Of a stretch of 64,000 nucleotides of DNA, positions 50,007 to 60,817 are shown piece after piece. The translations under genes were made by a program, and so were the position numbers. This DNA comes from an uncultured Clostridia bacterium (GTDB taxonomy: Bacteria; Bacillota; Clostridia; Oscillospirales; Acutalibacteraceae). The stretch is taken from positions 62,001-126,000 of the forward strand of contig CANPXF010000001.1 of assembly GCA_947585745.1 (NCBI GenBank), in the 5' to 3' direction. Under the pieces are notes generated by a model. The model saw nothing but the letters and a program-made list of their open reading frames with translations, searched no databases and was not told where the DNA came from. How positions within the stretch are numbered: the stretch's first letter is position 1; every line of letters starts with the position of its first letter.

Positions 50007-50549
50007 ATGGATTTAAGAGTAAAAAGGACAACAAAAAACATAAAAGACGCGTTTTACGAACTCAGAAAAAAGAAAAGCGTAGAAAAAATAAGCGTAAAAG
50101 AACTAAGCGAGCTCGCTATGATTAACAAGGCTACCTTTTACCTCCACTACCGCGATATATACGAGCTTTCCGACAAGCTTGAAAACGAGCTTATCGGCGA
50201 AATTATTGACGATTTACGGGGCGTTGATTTCACAGCGGGCGAGGAAAATTTTAAGTTGTTTTTCAAAAAAATAAGCAACTCTATTCTAAGTCATAAGGAA
50301 GAAATTAAAACTCTTTTTTCGGGTTATGAAAACAATCATTTCATAAATCACCTTGAAAATAAGCTTAAAGAATACATTTTCTCCGCCTTTCCCTCGATTG
50401 AAAACAACATAAACAACAATATCTTCATCACGTTTATAATTCACGGCGCATATCAAACCTACATACGCAACACCTCGGTAAACTCTGAAATTCTTGTCGA
50501 AGCTACAACAAATTTTCTGTTAAAGCTGATTGACTCATATACATTTTAA
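50007..50549 (+). CDS. TetR-family transcriptional regulator
   Basis: 'KNIKDAFYELRKKKSVEKISVKELSELAMINKATFYLHYRDIYEL'. Confidence 0.9.
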   Translation: MDLRVKRTTKNIKDAFYELRKKKSVEKISVKELSELAMINKATFYLHYRDIYELSDKLENELIGEIIDDLRGVDFTAGEENFKLFFKKISNSILSHKEEIKTLFSGYENNHFINHLENKLKEYIFSAFPSIENNINNNIFITFIIHGAYQTYIRNTSVNSEILVEATTNFLLKLIDSYTF

Positions 50550-50636
50550 TTGAATTATATATTAAAATCCTATAAGCTATTGACTTAATTTTTATATAAA
50601 ATAAAATATATATAGGTAATAAAAAGGAGCAGATTT

Positions 50637-53009
50637 ATGGGAAAGATATTTAAGAATTTTATACCCCACGGAAAATTTGTTGTTCTTATAATTATTCTTC
50701 TAATCATACAGGCGTACTGCGACCTGGCTCTTCCGCAGTACACGTCGAATATTATAGACACAGGTATCCAGAACAAGGGTATAGAGCATATTCTGCCTGA
50801 AAAAATGACGGCGGAAGAATACAGATATGCCGATTTATTTATGGAGAAAAGCGAACGGGAAAGCTTTATGTCCTCCTATAAAAAAGACGGCAAGTATTAC
50901 ACCCGTACCGTAAACGACGGCAAAGAGCTTTATAAGCTTGACGAAAAGCTTATCGTTCCGATTTTTATGGATTACAGTATGTCCTCGCTCTCCGTTGATA
51001 CCTTTCTCGATATGGTTTCAAAAAATATCGGCGGAAAGTCTGATTCTATGCAAACGGAAAAATTAAGCGTTCAAGCGCTTGAAAAGCTGTTCGGCATTAA
51101 ACTGCCCGTTTTCACTCAAAAAACCGAAAGCGAAGACGGAAGCAAAATCGAAGAAAAGCATATTGACGCGCGTTCGTTTTTCAAAAAGCTTGTTGACGGC
51201 GCAACAATAAAAATAAAAACGGAAAATTCACAGGAGATTGAAGTTCCCGTTAAAATAAAAAAATCCGCTCTGCTCTCCTCGAGAAAAACAATGCAGAAAA
51301 AAATCGACTCGCTCGGAACTGACACCCTGAAAAGCGCGGGAATTGCCTTCGCCGTAAACTGCGACAAGCAGGCGGGCGTTGATATAGACAAAATCCAAAC
51401 CGATTACCTATGGTTTTCGGGCTTTAAAATGGTATTAGTCAGTATTATCCTTTCCGCCGCGGCAATTGTCGCGGGTCTGTTCTCCTCGATTGTCGGCTCA
51501 AAGGTCGGTATGGAGCTGAGAGGAAAGGTGTTCAAAAACGTCATCGGATTTTCAAACGCGGAAATTGAAAAATTCTCCACAGCCTCCCTCATCACCCGAA
51601 CGACAAACGATATACAGCAGATTCAAATGGTATCGGTAATGCTCTTGAGAATGGTGCTTTACGCTCCGATTATCGGTATCGGCGGAGTTATAAAGGTAGT
51701 CGGCACAGGCGCGAGTATGTGGTGGGTTATAGCCCTGGCGGTATTCGCTATTATCCTTATGGTAATCGTTCTTATGGGGCTTGCGATGCCCAAATTCAAG
51801 CTTATGCAAAAGCTTGTTGACCGTGTTAACCTCGTTTCACGCGAAATCCTCACGGGTATTCCCGTTATCAGGGCTTTCGGGCGTGAAAAATGGGAGGAGG
51901 AGCGATTTGACGAGGCGAACAAAAATCTCACAAAAACAACCCTCTTTACCAACCGCATTATGACGTTTATGATGCCTTTAATGACCGTGCTGATGAACTT
52001 AGTTTCCGTGCTGATTGTCTTTGTCGCGTCAGGTCAGATAAACGACGGAAATATGCAGGTCGGCGAAATGACCGCCTTTATTACATATTCTATGCAGATA
52101 ATAATCAGCTTCTTAATGCTTACAATGATGTCGATTATGCTCCCGAGAGCCGCTGTTGCCGCTACGAGAATCGACGAGGTAGTCAACACAAAATCGACAA
52201 TTGTCGACAGCGAAAACGCGCAAACGCTTAAAAGGGGCGCGGGAACTGTTGAGTTTAAAAACGTCAGCTTTAAATATCCTGACGCCGACGAAGACGTTTT
52301 GAGCAATATAACATTTACTGCAAAATCGGGCGAAACTACGGCAATTATCGGTTCAACGGGAAGTGGTAAATCAACGCTTGTAAACCTTATTCCGAGGCTC
52401 TACGACGTAAGCGGAGGAGAAATTGATATTGACGGAAAGGATATAAGAACCGTAACTATGAAATCCCTGCGCGAACAAATCGGATATGTTCCGCAGAAAG
52501 GGATTCTGCTCAGCGGTACTATCGCCTCAAACCTCCGCTACGGCAACAAAAACGCCACGGACAGCGAAATAGAGAAAGCGGCTCAAATCGCAATGGCTAC
52601 AGAATTTATCGAGGCTAAAAACGACCGCTACGAAAGTGAAATTTCACAGGGAGGAACTAACGTATCGGGCGGTCAGAAGCAAAGGCTTTCAATCGCCAGA
52701 GCTATTGCGAAAAATCCGAAAATCTATATATTTGACGACAGCTTTTCGGCGCTCGATATGAAAACCGACAAACAGCTCAGAAAAGCCCTCTATAAAAACG
52801 TAAAGGACAGCACGGTGATTATAGTAGCGCAGAGAATTTCCACAATTATGGACTCACAGCAGATTATCGTACTCGACGACGGAAAAATCGCGGGAATAGG
52901 AACGCACGAACAGCTTTTGGAAAACTGCGGAGAATATCTTGAAATTGCCAAATCACAGCTTTCCGAAAGGGAATTGGGACTTGAAAAGGAGGTCGGACAA
53001 AATGGCTGA
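50637..53009 (+). CDS. ABC exporter subunit, permease-ATPase, with ~200-aa insertion
   Basis: TM helices, Walker A GSTGSGKST, signature NVSGGQKQRLSIARA. Confidence 0.93.
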   Translation: MGKIFKNFIPHGKFVVLIIILLIIQAYCDLALPQYTSNIIDTGIQNKGIEHILPEKMTAEEYRYADLFMEKSERESFMSSYKKDGKYYTRTVNDGKELYKLDEKLIVPIFMDYSMSSLSVDTFLDMVSKNIGGKSDSMQTEKLSVQALEKLFGIKLPVFTQKTESEDGSKIEEKHIDARSFFKKLVDGATIKIKTENSQEIEVPVKIKKSALLSSRKTMQKKIDSLGTDTLKSAGIAFAVNCDKQAGVDIDKIQTDYLWFSGFKMVLVSIILSAAAIVAGLFSSIVGSKVGMELRGKVFKNVIGFSNAEIEKFSTASLITRTTNDIQQIQMVSVMLLRMVLYAPIIGIGGVIKVVGTGASMWWVIALAVFAIILMVIVLMGLAMPKFKLMQKLVDRVNLVSREILTGIPVIRAFGREKWEEERFDEANKNLTKTTLFTNRIMTFMMPLMTVLMNLVSVLIVFVASGQINDGNMQVGEMTAFITYSMQIIISFLMLTMMSIMLPRAAVAATRIDEVVNTKSTIVDSENAQTLKRGAGTVEFKNVSFKYPDADEDVLSNITFTAKSGETTAIIGSTGSGKSTLVNLIPRLYDVSGGEIDIDGKDIRTVTMKSLREQIGYVPQKGILLSGTIASNLRYGNKNATDSEIEKAAQIAMATEFIEAKNDRYESEISQGGTNVSGGQKQRLSIARAIAKNPKIYIFDDSFSALDMKTDKQLRKALYKNVKDSTVIIVAQRISTIMDSQQIIVLDDGKIAGIGTHEQLLENCGEYLEIAKSQLSERELGLEKEVGQNG

Positions 53010-54819
53010 TACTCCCAGAAGAAGAGCAAGAGGACCTATGGCTCCCGTCGAAAAGGCGAAGAACTTTAAGGGTACGATAAGAAAGCTGATTAAATACATA
53101 GGGCGCTACAAAATCGCCGTTATTATCGTAATGATTTGCGCCGCGATTTCGACCGTTTTCTCCGTTATCGGCCCGAAAATACTCGGAAACGCGACTTCGG
53201 AAATCGCAAGCGGACTGATGAAAAAAATTCAGGGCACAGGCTCGATAGATTTAAACGCCATAGGATTAATACTTTTGAGCGTGCTTTTGCTTTATTTAAT
53301 AAGCGCGGGATTTATGTTTGTTCAGGGCTGGCTTATGACGGGAATAACGCAGAAAATCTGTTACCGTATGCGCAGGGATATTTCCGAAAAAATCAACCGT
53401 ATGCCTCTTAAATATTTTGAGAGCAGAACGTACGGCGAGGTGCTTTCGAGGATTACAAACGATATTGATACTCTCGGAATGGGCCTTAACCAGAGCATAA
53501 CGCAGATTATCACCTCCATTTGCACCGTTTTCGGAATTTTAGTAATGATGCTCACGATTTCGCCGTTGATGACGCTTATCGCAATAATCATTCTGCCTGT
53601 TTCAGCTTTGCTTTTAAGCTCTATAGTAAAGGTTTCGCAAAAGCATTTCCGCGCACAGCAAAAACACCTCGGTATCATAAACGGAATTGTTGAGGAAAGC
53701 TACGGCGGACACCTTATAATTAAGGCGTACAACAAAGAAAGCGATACCTTGGATGAATTTGAGAAAACGAATAAACTGCTTTATAATTCAGCGTGGAAGT
53801 CACAGTTTCTGTCGGGTATGATGATGCCCCTTATGATGATTGTCAGCAACCTCGGCTATGCGGCTGTTGCGATTTCGGGCGGTATTTTGGCGATTAACGG
53901 AGTTATCCGTATCGGCGATATTCAGGCGTTTATCCAGTACGTCAAGACCTTTACACAGCCGATTCAGCAGATTTCACAGGTTATTAATCAGGTTCAGAGT
54001 ATGACGGCGGCGGCTGAAAGAGTTTTTGAGTTTTTAGACGAGGACGAGGAAATTCAGACGGTTGAAAATCCCGCCGACATCAAAAATATTAAGGGCGACG
54101 TTGAGTTTGACCACGTCAGCTTCGGATATGACGAAAATAAAATCATTATCCACGATTTTTCGGCAAAAATAAAAAGCGGACAGCGTATTGCCATAGTCGG
54201 CCCGACGGGCGCGGGTAAAACTACAATGGTTAAACTGCTTATGCGCTTTTACGATGTAAACGGCGGAGCAATTAAAATTGACGGTCATAATATAAAGGAC
54301 TTTAACCGCAGAGAGCTGAGAGAGGCGTTCGGAATGGTGCTTCAGGATACCTGGCTTTTCAACGGCACGATTATGGAAAATATCCGCTACGGACGGCTCG
54401 ACGCCACTGACGAAGAGGTAATTTCGGCGATTAAAGCGGCTCACGCCGACCGATTCATAAAAACGCTCCCAAAAGGCTACAATATGGTTTTAAACGAGGA
54501 CGCGAGCAACGTAAGCCAGGGGCAGAAACAGCTCCTCACAATCGCGAGAACTATTCTCTCCGACAATCCCATTCTTATTCTTGACGAGGCGACCTCATCT
54601 GTAGATACCCGAACCGAATCGAGAATTCAGCGCGCTATGAACAACCTTATGAAGGGAAGAACAAGCTTTATTATCGCCCACAGGCTCTCAACAATTAAGG
54701 ACTCGGACTTAATTCTTGTAATGCGCGACGGCGATATAATCGAGCAGGGTACTCACGACGAGCTTCTCAAAAAAGACGGATTTTATGCTGAACTTTATAA
54801 CAGTCAGTTTGAACAGTAA
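53002..54819 (+). CDS. ABC exporter subunit, permease-ATPase
   Basis: Walker A GPTGAGKTT, signature NVSQGQKQLLTIAR; start MADTPRRR after AAGGAGG. Confidence 0.93.
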   Translation: MADTPRRRARGPMAPVEKAKNFKGTIRKLIKYIGRYKIAVIIVMICAAISTVFSVIGPKILGNATSEIASGLMKKIQGTGSIDLNAIGLILLSVLLLYLISAGFMFVQGWLMTGITQKICYRMRRDISEKINRMPLKYFESRTYGEVLSRITNDIDTLGMGLNQSITQIITSICTVFGILVMMLTISPLMTLIAIIILPVSALLLSSIVKVSQKHFRAQQKHLGIINGIVEESYGGHLIIKAYNKESDTLDEFEKTNKLLYNSAWKSQFLSGMMMPLMMIVSNLGYAAVAISGGILAINGVIRIGDIQAFIQYVKTFTQPIQQISQVINQVQSMTAAAERVFEFLDEDEEIQTVENPADIKNIKGDVEFDHVSFGYDENKIIIHDFSAKIKSGQRIAIVGPTGAGKTTMVKLLMRFYDVNGGAIKIDGHNIKDFNRRELREAFGMVLQDTWLFNGTIMENIRYGRLDATDEEVISAIKAAHADRFIKTLPKGYNMVLNEDASNVSQGQKQLLTIARTILSDNPILILDEATSSVDTRTESRIQRAMNNLMKGRTSFIIAHRLSTIKDSDLILVMRDGDIIEQGTHDELLKKDGFYAELYNSQFEQ

Positions 54820-54844
54820 GAGGAATTATAGAGTTAAGAATTAA

Positions 54845-55385
54845 AAATTAAGAATTTTTATATTTCTTCGCCAGACATTGCAGTCCCTCTCTAAAAAACA
54901 TCTCCCCCATACAACTGTGCCTCTGTCTTACTTTGGATAGAAAGGATAAAGTTCTGCGAAAAATCTTTATATATAAAAATTCTCCCTATCTAACTTTAGA
55001 TAGGGAGATTAATTTTTCTGTTAATATAGGCTTTTTAAAAAGTCTACCGCAGAACCTGTCCTTACTATCCAAAACAAGATAATGGCACAACTGTTTGGGG
55101 GAGATGAATTGTCCGAGAGGGAATGCACGAGTAAAGAATTAAGAATTAAAAATTAATAATTAAGAATTAATAAGTTAAAGGTAAACTTTTTATTCCTTTT
55201 AAAATCGGATTTAGAGGAAAAGTTTCTAAAAAGTCTAAAAAGTCTACCGCAGAACCTGTCCTCCCTATCCAAAACAAGACAGAGGCAGAAAGGTTTGGGG
55301 GATATGAATTATCAGATAGGAGCTGAAATGTCTAACGAAGAGATATAAAAAAGGAATGCACGGACTGACGTGGAAAATATAAAAA
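54845..55385. repeat. Repeat block: one forward and at least two inverted copies of the dispersed repeat
   Basis: Forward 'ccagacattgcagtccctctct...'; inverted 'ctaccgcagaacctgtcc...ggtttgggggatatgaatt...aatgtctaacgaagagatataaaa'. Confidence 0.85.
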
Positions 55386-55502
55386 TTTTTGTATAGTTTA
55401 ACATATATTTCTTTAAAATAAGAAAAATTTGCTTGTTTTTCCTAACCGCATTGATTTTTTTGTTTTTTCGGAAATAGTAAAAAATGTGACAAAAAATGAA
55501 TG

Positions 55503-55519
55503 GTTACAGAAAGATTACA
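55503..55519 (-). promoter_or_regulatory. WalR-like box
   Basis: Minus strand TGTAAT-CTTTC-TGTAAC, matching the TGTWAH-N5-TGTWAH pattern. Confidence 0.45.
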
Positions 55520-55668
55520 AAGGTTACAGGAAAGTAATTCCCCGATTTCTTGCAAAACTAACAAAAAATGAAGGCTTTTTATAATGAATTAAAGGAAATA
55601 AAAAGAAAAATGTATGGTATTTTGACGAATACATCGTCAAAATGCACAAAAACTTAATTTCAAAATTG

Positions 55669-55697
55669 TTGACAATTTTCTGTTTTGCTCGTATAAT
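55669..55697 (+). promoter_or_regulatory. Consensus sigma-A promoter upstream of YabE-like gene
   Basis: TTGACA - 17 nt - TATAAT. Confidence 0.85.
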
Positions 55698-55778
55698 TCT
55701 ATCGTAGCAAAAAAACAGGCGTATTCGTCTGCAAGTTTTGTTGCAAATCTTTTTAATTGAATACTAAGGAGAAATTTA

Positions 55779-56798
55779 ATGGCAAACACAGAAAATCAGC
55801 GTCCAGCCATTAAGGTAATCACAGCCGTTGCTGCCGTGGCTATCTTATGGACATCTGTTTTTTCCGTATCAGCACAGGCAATTTCTGACGAAAATTCAAC
55901 CAATACGGAAACGCAAGTTAGCGACGAACTTCTTGTTCTTCCTAACGGAGACGCAATTGTAAGTAACAAGACGGGCGATTTTGATATTGTCGACGGAGTT
56001 ACTGTAAACATCAAAGTGGGAGCAAAGGGCTATAAAAAGTACGACGTTCCCAAGACAGACGTAGAGGACGCGCTCGAGCACGCGAACATCAAGCTCGGCG
56101 AGTACGATACGGTTGACAAGAGCCTGAAGGCTAAGGTAAAGGAAAACACAAAGATTAAAGTAAACCGTGTTTCCTTTAAAAAGACGACCAAAACAAAGAA
56201 AGTAATGTACAAGACAGTAAAGAAGAAAACAGCTTCTTTATATGTCGGACAGAAAAAGGTTACCAAAAAGGGTAAAAAGGGCTCAAAGAGAGTTACCTAT
56301 ACCAAGAAAATTGTCAACGGCAAGATTACCAAGACAATTGTATCGGCAACCAAAATCACGAAGAAGTCAAAAAAGGAAGTTGTACTTGTAGGTACAAAGC
56401 GCAAAAACTACCAAATGCTCGTAAACAACCCGACTTCGTTCAAAACAAAGTCTAAGGGCGGAATCGGAACGCTTTACGACCATAACGGCAAGAAGATTGC
56501 GTATAAAAAGGTAGTAAAAGGACCCGCTACCGCGTACTCCTCAGAGGTAGGCGCGTATACGGCGGTCGGAAGCCGAGTTCATATCGGCGGTGTGGCGGTT
56601 AACCCGAGAGTAATTCCGTACGGCTCAAAGCTTTATATCCAAAGCCCCGACGGAAGCTTCGTCTACGGCTACGCTGTAGCGAATGATACAGGCGGATTTG
56701 TTTACACAAGCAATACCGTTGTCGACCTTTTCTATCCTAAGGAAAGCACCTGTATCCAGTTCGGCAGAAGAAATGTAAACATATATGTTTTAGCGTAA
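55779..56798 (+). CDS. YabE-like cell wall protein: DUF348-like, G5-like and 3D domains
   Basis: DUF348-like 'YDVPKTDVEDALEHANIKLGEYDTVD', G5-like middle, 3D domain 'ATAYSSEVGAYTAVGSRVHIGGVAVNPRVIPYGSKLYIQSPDGSFVYGYAVANDTGGFV...VDLFYP'. Confidence 0.88.
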   Translation: MANTENQRPAIKVITAVAAVAILWTSVFSVSAQAISDENSTNTETQVSDELLVLPNGDAIVSNKTGDFDIVDGVTVNIKVGAKGYKKYDVPKTDVEDALEHANIKLGEYDTVDKSLKAKVKENTKIKVNRVSFKKTTKTKKVMYKTVKKKTASLYVGQKKVTKKGKKGSKRVTYTKKIVNGKITKTIVSATKITKKSKKEVVLVGTKRKNYQMLVNNPTSFKTKSKGGIGTLYDHNGKKIAYKKVVKGPATAYSSEVGAYTAVGSRVHIGGVAVNPRVIPYGSKLYIQSPDGSFVYGYAVANDTGGFVYTSNTVVDLFYPKESTCIQFGRRNVNIYVLA

Positions 56799-56825
56799 AA
56801 AACGGCTCCAAGCGGAGCCGTTTTT
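56797..56825 (+). terminator. Intrinsic terminator
   Basis: AAAACGGCTCC-aagc-GGAGCCGTTTTT. Confidence 0.85.
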
Positions 56826-57018
56826 ACTTTTCTTTATGGACTCGGGTTGCCGATAAGGCGCTAACCGCTGTGACTTAACAAGCTTTTACGAAATGTTTGA
56901 ATAGCCCTCTTTTTTTATCATATAATTAAGGCGGACTGATTATAAAGCTTATTGTCTTTACTCCGAATTAAAATTATGCTATAATAAAATTTAACTGAAA
57001 TTAATTATAGGTGATAAT

Positions 57019-58476
57019 ATGGTAATTAAAAAGGTCCGCACACGTTACGCTCCGTCGCCGACGGGATTTATGCACGTCGGAAATTTGAGAACAGCGCTTT
57101 ATGAATATCTGATTGCTAAGTCAAACGGGGGGGATTTTGTACTCCGTATTGAGGATACCGACAGGGAACGATATGTTGAGGGAGCTGTCGATGTAATTTA
57201 CGACACGCTCAAAACTGCGGGAATTATTCACGACGAAGGCCCCGACGTCGGAGGAGAGTTCGGCCCCTACGTTCAGAGCGAGCGCAGAGAAATGTATATG
57301 CCGTACGCTCAAAGGCTCATAGACGAGGGAAAGGCTTACCGCTGTTTCTGCTCTAAAGAAAGGCTCGAGGAGCTTTCGCAAAGCTCCGAGTTCGGCGGAT
57401 ATGACAGGCATTGCCGCGACCTCAGCGAGAACGAAATCAATGAAAAGCTAAAAGAGGGTATCCCGTACGTTATACGACAAAAAATGCCGTTAAGCGGAAA
57501 AACGACGTTTTCTGACGCGGTATTTGGAGAAATTACAGTCGACAACAGCGAGCTTCAGGACCAAATCCTTATAAAGGCAGACGGTTATCCGACCTATAAT
57601 TTCGCGAACGTAATCGACGACCATACTATGGGGATAACCCACGTCGTGCGCGGAAGCGAGTATCTTAGCTCAACGCCTAAGTATAATCTTCTTTACGAGG
57701 CGTTCGGCTGGGAAATTCCAACTTACGTTCACCTGCCCCTTATTATGGGCAAAAACGAGGACGGCTCCGTGAGCAAGCTGAGCAAACGCCACGGCTCAAC
57801 GGGTTTCGAGGATTTGATAAATGACGGTTACCTGCCCGAGGCGGTAATTAACTATATCGCGCTTTTAGGCTGGTGTCCCAAGGACAATCAGGAAATTTTC
57901 TCAATGAAACAGCTCGAGGAAAGCTTTTTTATCGAGGGAATTTCAAAGTCGCCCGCCGTATTCGATTACGATAAGCTTTTGTGGTTTAACGAGCAGTATA
58001 TTAAGGCGATGAGCGCCGAGGAATTTACAGAGCGCGCTATGCCTTATTATAAGGAGGTTTTCGGGGACAGTGACGTTGATTATTCAAAATTTGCGGGAAT
58101 TTTACAACAGCGGCTCGAAAAATTCACCGACATTCCCGAAAAGATTAAATTCTTCGCGGAGCTTCCCGAATATGAAAAGGATATATTTATAAATAAAAAG
58201 AGCAAGACAAATCTTGAAAACGCCCCCGTAAATCTAAAGGAGGCGTATGAGAGATTAAAGGCTCTGCCGAATTGGACGTTTGATGCCATACACGATTGCC
58301 TTATCAATATGGCGGTTGAAAAGGAGCTTAAAAACGGAACGGTTATGTGGCCCGTTCGTATCGCGGCGGCGGGACAAAAAGTAACGCCCGGCGGAGCGAT
58401 TGAAATTCTCGATATTTTAGGCAGAGAAGAGAGCCTTAAAAGGCTTGAAAAGGGACTTGAAAAATTAAGAAGTTAA
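57019..58476 (+). CDS. gltX: Glutamyl-tRNA synthetase
   Basis: '[27 protein letters not shown]' HIGH-region and 'SKLSKRHG' (KMSKS equivalent). Confidence 0.95.
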   Translation: MVIKKVRTRYAPSPTGFMHVGNLRTALYEYLIAKSNGGDFVLRIEDTDRERYVEGAVDVIYDTLKTAGIIHDEGPDVGGEFGPYVQSERREMYMPYAQRLIDEGKAYRCFCSKERLEELSQSSEFGGYDRHCRDLSENEINEKLKEGIPYVIRQKMPLSGKTTFSDAVFGEITVDNSELQDQILIKADGYPTYNFANVIDDHTMGITHVVRGSEYLSSTPKYNLLYEAFGWEIPTYVHLPLIMGKNEDGSVSKLSKRHGSTGFEDLINDGYLPEAVINYIALLGWCPKDNQEIFSMKQLEESFFIEGISKSPAVFDYDKLLWFNEQYIKAMSAEEFTERAMPYYKEVFGDSDVDYSKFAGILQQRLEKFTDIPEKIKFFAELPEYEKDIFINKKSKTNLENAPVNLKEAYERLKALPNWTFDAIHDCLINMAVEKELKNGTVMWPVRIAAAGQKVTPGGAIEILDILGREESLKRLEKGLEKLRS

Positions 58477-58487
58477 GAGGAATTTTT

Positions 58488-60161
58488 ATGGACGAAAATA
58501 AAGAAGTAATGTCTAATAATTTTATACATCAGTTTATTGACGAGGATATTGCCGAGGGCGGAGATTACTACGGAAAAAAGGTTCACACCCGTTTTCCTCC
58601 CGAGCCGAACGGCTATCTTCATATAGGACACGCGAAGGCGGTTTTTGTAAATTTCGCGACAGCCGATAAGTACGGCGGACTTTGCAACCTCCGTATGGAC
58701 GACACCAACCCGACCAAAGAAGACGTCGAGTATGTGGACGCCATAAAGGAGGATATAAAGTGGCTCGGCTTTGACTGGGGGGACAGATTTTACTACGCCT
58801 CGGACTATTTTGAGCAGATGTACGGCTACGCGGTTGAGCTTATAAAAAAGGGACTTGCGTATGTCTGCGAGCTAAGCGGAGAGCAGATGCGCGAGTACCG
58901 CGGAGATTTGACTACTCCCGCGAAAAGTCCATACCGCGACCGCCCGATTGAGGAGAGCTTAGACCTTTTTAAAAGAATGAGGAACGGCGAATTTGAAGAC
59001 GGCGCGATGACGTTAAGGGCGAAAATTGACCTCGCGTCGGGTAATTTTAATATGCGCGACCCTGTAATCTACCGCATAAATCATATGAAACACCACAGGA
59101 CGGGAGATAAATGGTGCATTTATCCGATGTACGATTTCGCTCACCCGATTGAGGACGTTATCGAGGGAATTACGCACTCGCTCTGTACGCTTGAATTTGA
59201 GGCACACAGACCCCTGTACGATTGGGTTGTCGATAATATTTCGGCTGAAAATAAGCCGAGACAGATTGAGTTTTCAAGGCTGGGAATCAACAACACCGTA
59301 ATGAGCAAGCGCAAGTTGAGAAGGCTTGTGGAGGAAAATTACGTCAGCGGTTGGGACGACCCGAGAATGCCGACTCTTTGCGGACTGAGAAGACGCGGAT
59401 ACACGCCGAAAGCCATACGGACCTTTACCGACCAGATTGGTCTTTCAAAGGTTAATTCAATCGTCGATTACAGCTTTTTGGAGCATTGTCTGCGCGACGA
59501 CTTAAATGAAAATGCAAAGCGTGTTATGGCGGTTTTAGAGCCTGTTAAGCTTGTTATCACAAACTATCCCGAGGGGAAAACCGAGGAATTTGAGATTGAA
59601 AATCATCCGCAAAGACCCGAAATGGGAAGCCGTAAGGTGACATTCTCAAGAGAGCTTTATATCGAGTCTTCAGATTTTATGGAGGAGCCGATAAAGAAAT
59701 ATCAGCGTCTTTATCCGTCGAACGAGGTGCGTATAAAGGGCGCGTATATTGTAAAATGTACGGGCTGTAAAAAGGACGAGAGCGGAAACGTTGTCGAGGT
59801 TTACGCCGAGTACGACCCCGAAACCCGAGGCGGAAACACCCCCGACGGGAGAAAGGTGAGGGGCACTATTCATTGGGTTAACGCCGACGACTGCGTTGAC
59901 GCGCAGGTACGACTTTACGATAATCTCTTTACCGTAGACGATCCCGACTCGGGCGAAAAGGATTTTATTGAATATATAAATCCTGAATCCCTTGTTGTCC
60001 TGAACGGGTGCAAGCTTGAAAAATCCCTCGCAGGCACGGAAAAGTCGGACCGTTTTCAGTTTATGCGTCAGGGTTATTTCTGCCTTGACAGCAAGGACAG
60101 CGCGGAAAATAACCTCGTGTTTAACCGAAGCGTCAGCTTAAAGGACAGCTTTAAAAAGTAA
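58488..60161 (+). CDS. glnS: Glutaminyl-tRNA synthetase
   Basis: '[23 protein letters not shown]', '[13 protein letters not shown]', '[27 protein letters not shown]'. Confidence 0.96.
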   Translation: MDENKEVMSNNFIHQFIDEDIAEGGDYYGKKVHTRFPPEPNGYLHIGHAKAVFVNFATADKYGGLCNLRMDDTNPTKEDVEYVDAIKEDIKWLGFDWGDRFYYASDYFEQMYGYAVELIKKGLAYVCELSGEQMREYRGDLTTPAKSPYRDRPIEESLDLFKRMRNGEFEDGAMTLRAKIDLASGNFNMRDPVIYRINHMKHHRTGDKWCIYPMYDFAHPIEDVIEGITHSLCTLEFEAHRPLYDWVVDNISAENKPRQIEFSRLGINNTVMSKRKLRRLVEENYVSGWDDPRMPTLCGLRRRGYTPKAIRTFTDQIGLSKVNSIVDYSFLEHCLRDDLNENAKRVMAVLEPVKLVITNYPEGKTEEFEIENHPQRPEMGSRKVTFSRELYIESSDFMEEPIKKYQRLYPSNEVRIKGAYIVKCTGCKKDESGNVVEVYAEYDPETRGGNTPDGRKVRGTIHWVNADDCVDAQVRLYDNLFTVDDPDSGEKDFIEYINPESLVVLNGCKLEKSLAGTEKSDRFQFMRQGYFCLDSKDSAENNLVFNRSVSLKDSFKK

Positions 60162-60416
60162 AACCTGTCATTGTTATGCCTAAACAGGCATATGAGGCTT
60201 TTTAAGGTTATAACAGTTCGTACCCGATTATTTCAGAGGGTTTAATTGAAAATTTATATTAGGATTTAAAACGTCAGCATTATACTGTGAAATTTAAGCA
60301 TAATGCTGACGAAATACTATATTACGGCTGTAATAAAAGAATTAAGAGTTTATGAAATTAAAGACCGTAAATAGATTTTCTTGATTAACTTTTTCAGTTA
60401 CTGATAAGGAGATTTT

Positions 60417-60815
60417 ATGAACATATTTTATTATCCTGTTATACTTATTGATAATATTGATAAGATTTTTTTAGCAGTAGATAATGACTTTTTGTTTTAT
60501 TGCATAGTCGTTTTATTTGTTTTGGCCGCAATTAGTTTGCCAATTTTAATATCATTGACCAAAAAAGAAAAGATGAGAGATAATATTCTGTTTTATGTTG
60601 TTTTATCTTTCATTTGTTTAGTATTATCGCTTTCATTAGTATGGTTTGTTTCTATACCTTTCGTGCTTTTTTTAGTTCAATTTATTGCCTTTGTTTATAA
60701 CAATTATGACAACACTAAGAACAAAATTAAAAAAAGCGGAGTTGTATCAATTTTATTTGTATTTGTCGGGTTTATTATTCTATTGAATTTAATTTGCTCG
60801 GTAGTTGAGGTGTAG
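60417..60815 (+). CDS. Hypothetical membrane protein
   Basis: Four hydrophobic segments; coupled to the next ORF by a 2-nt gap. Confidence 0.55.
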   Translation: MNIFYYPVILIDNIDKIFLAVDNDFLFYCIVVLFVLAAISLPILISLTKKEKMRDNILFYVVLSFICLVLSLSLVWFVSIPFVLFLVQFIAFVYNNYDNTKNKIKKSGVVSILFVFVGFIILLNLICSVVEV

Positions 60816-60817
60816 AA

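Noticed and set aside
56830-57018. T-box leader before gltX
   Set aside because: No T-box sequence or specifier stem could be found by eye.
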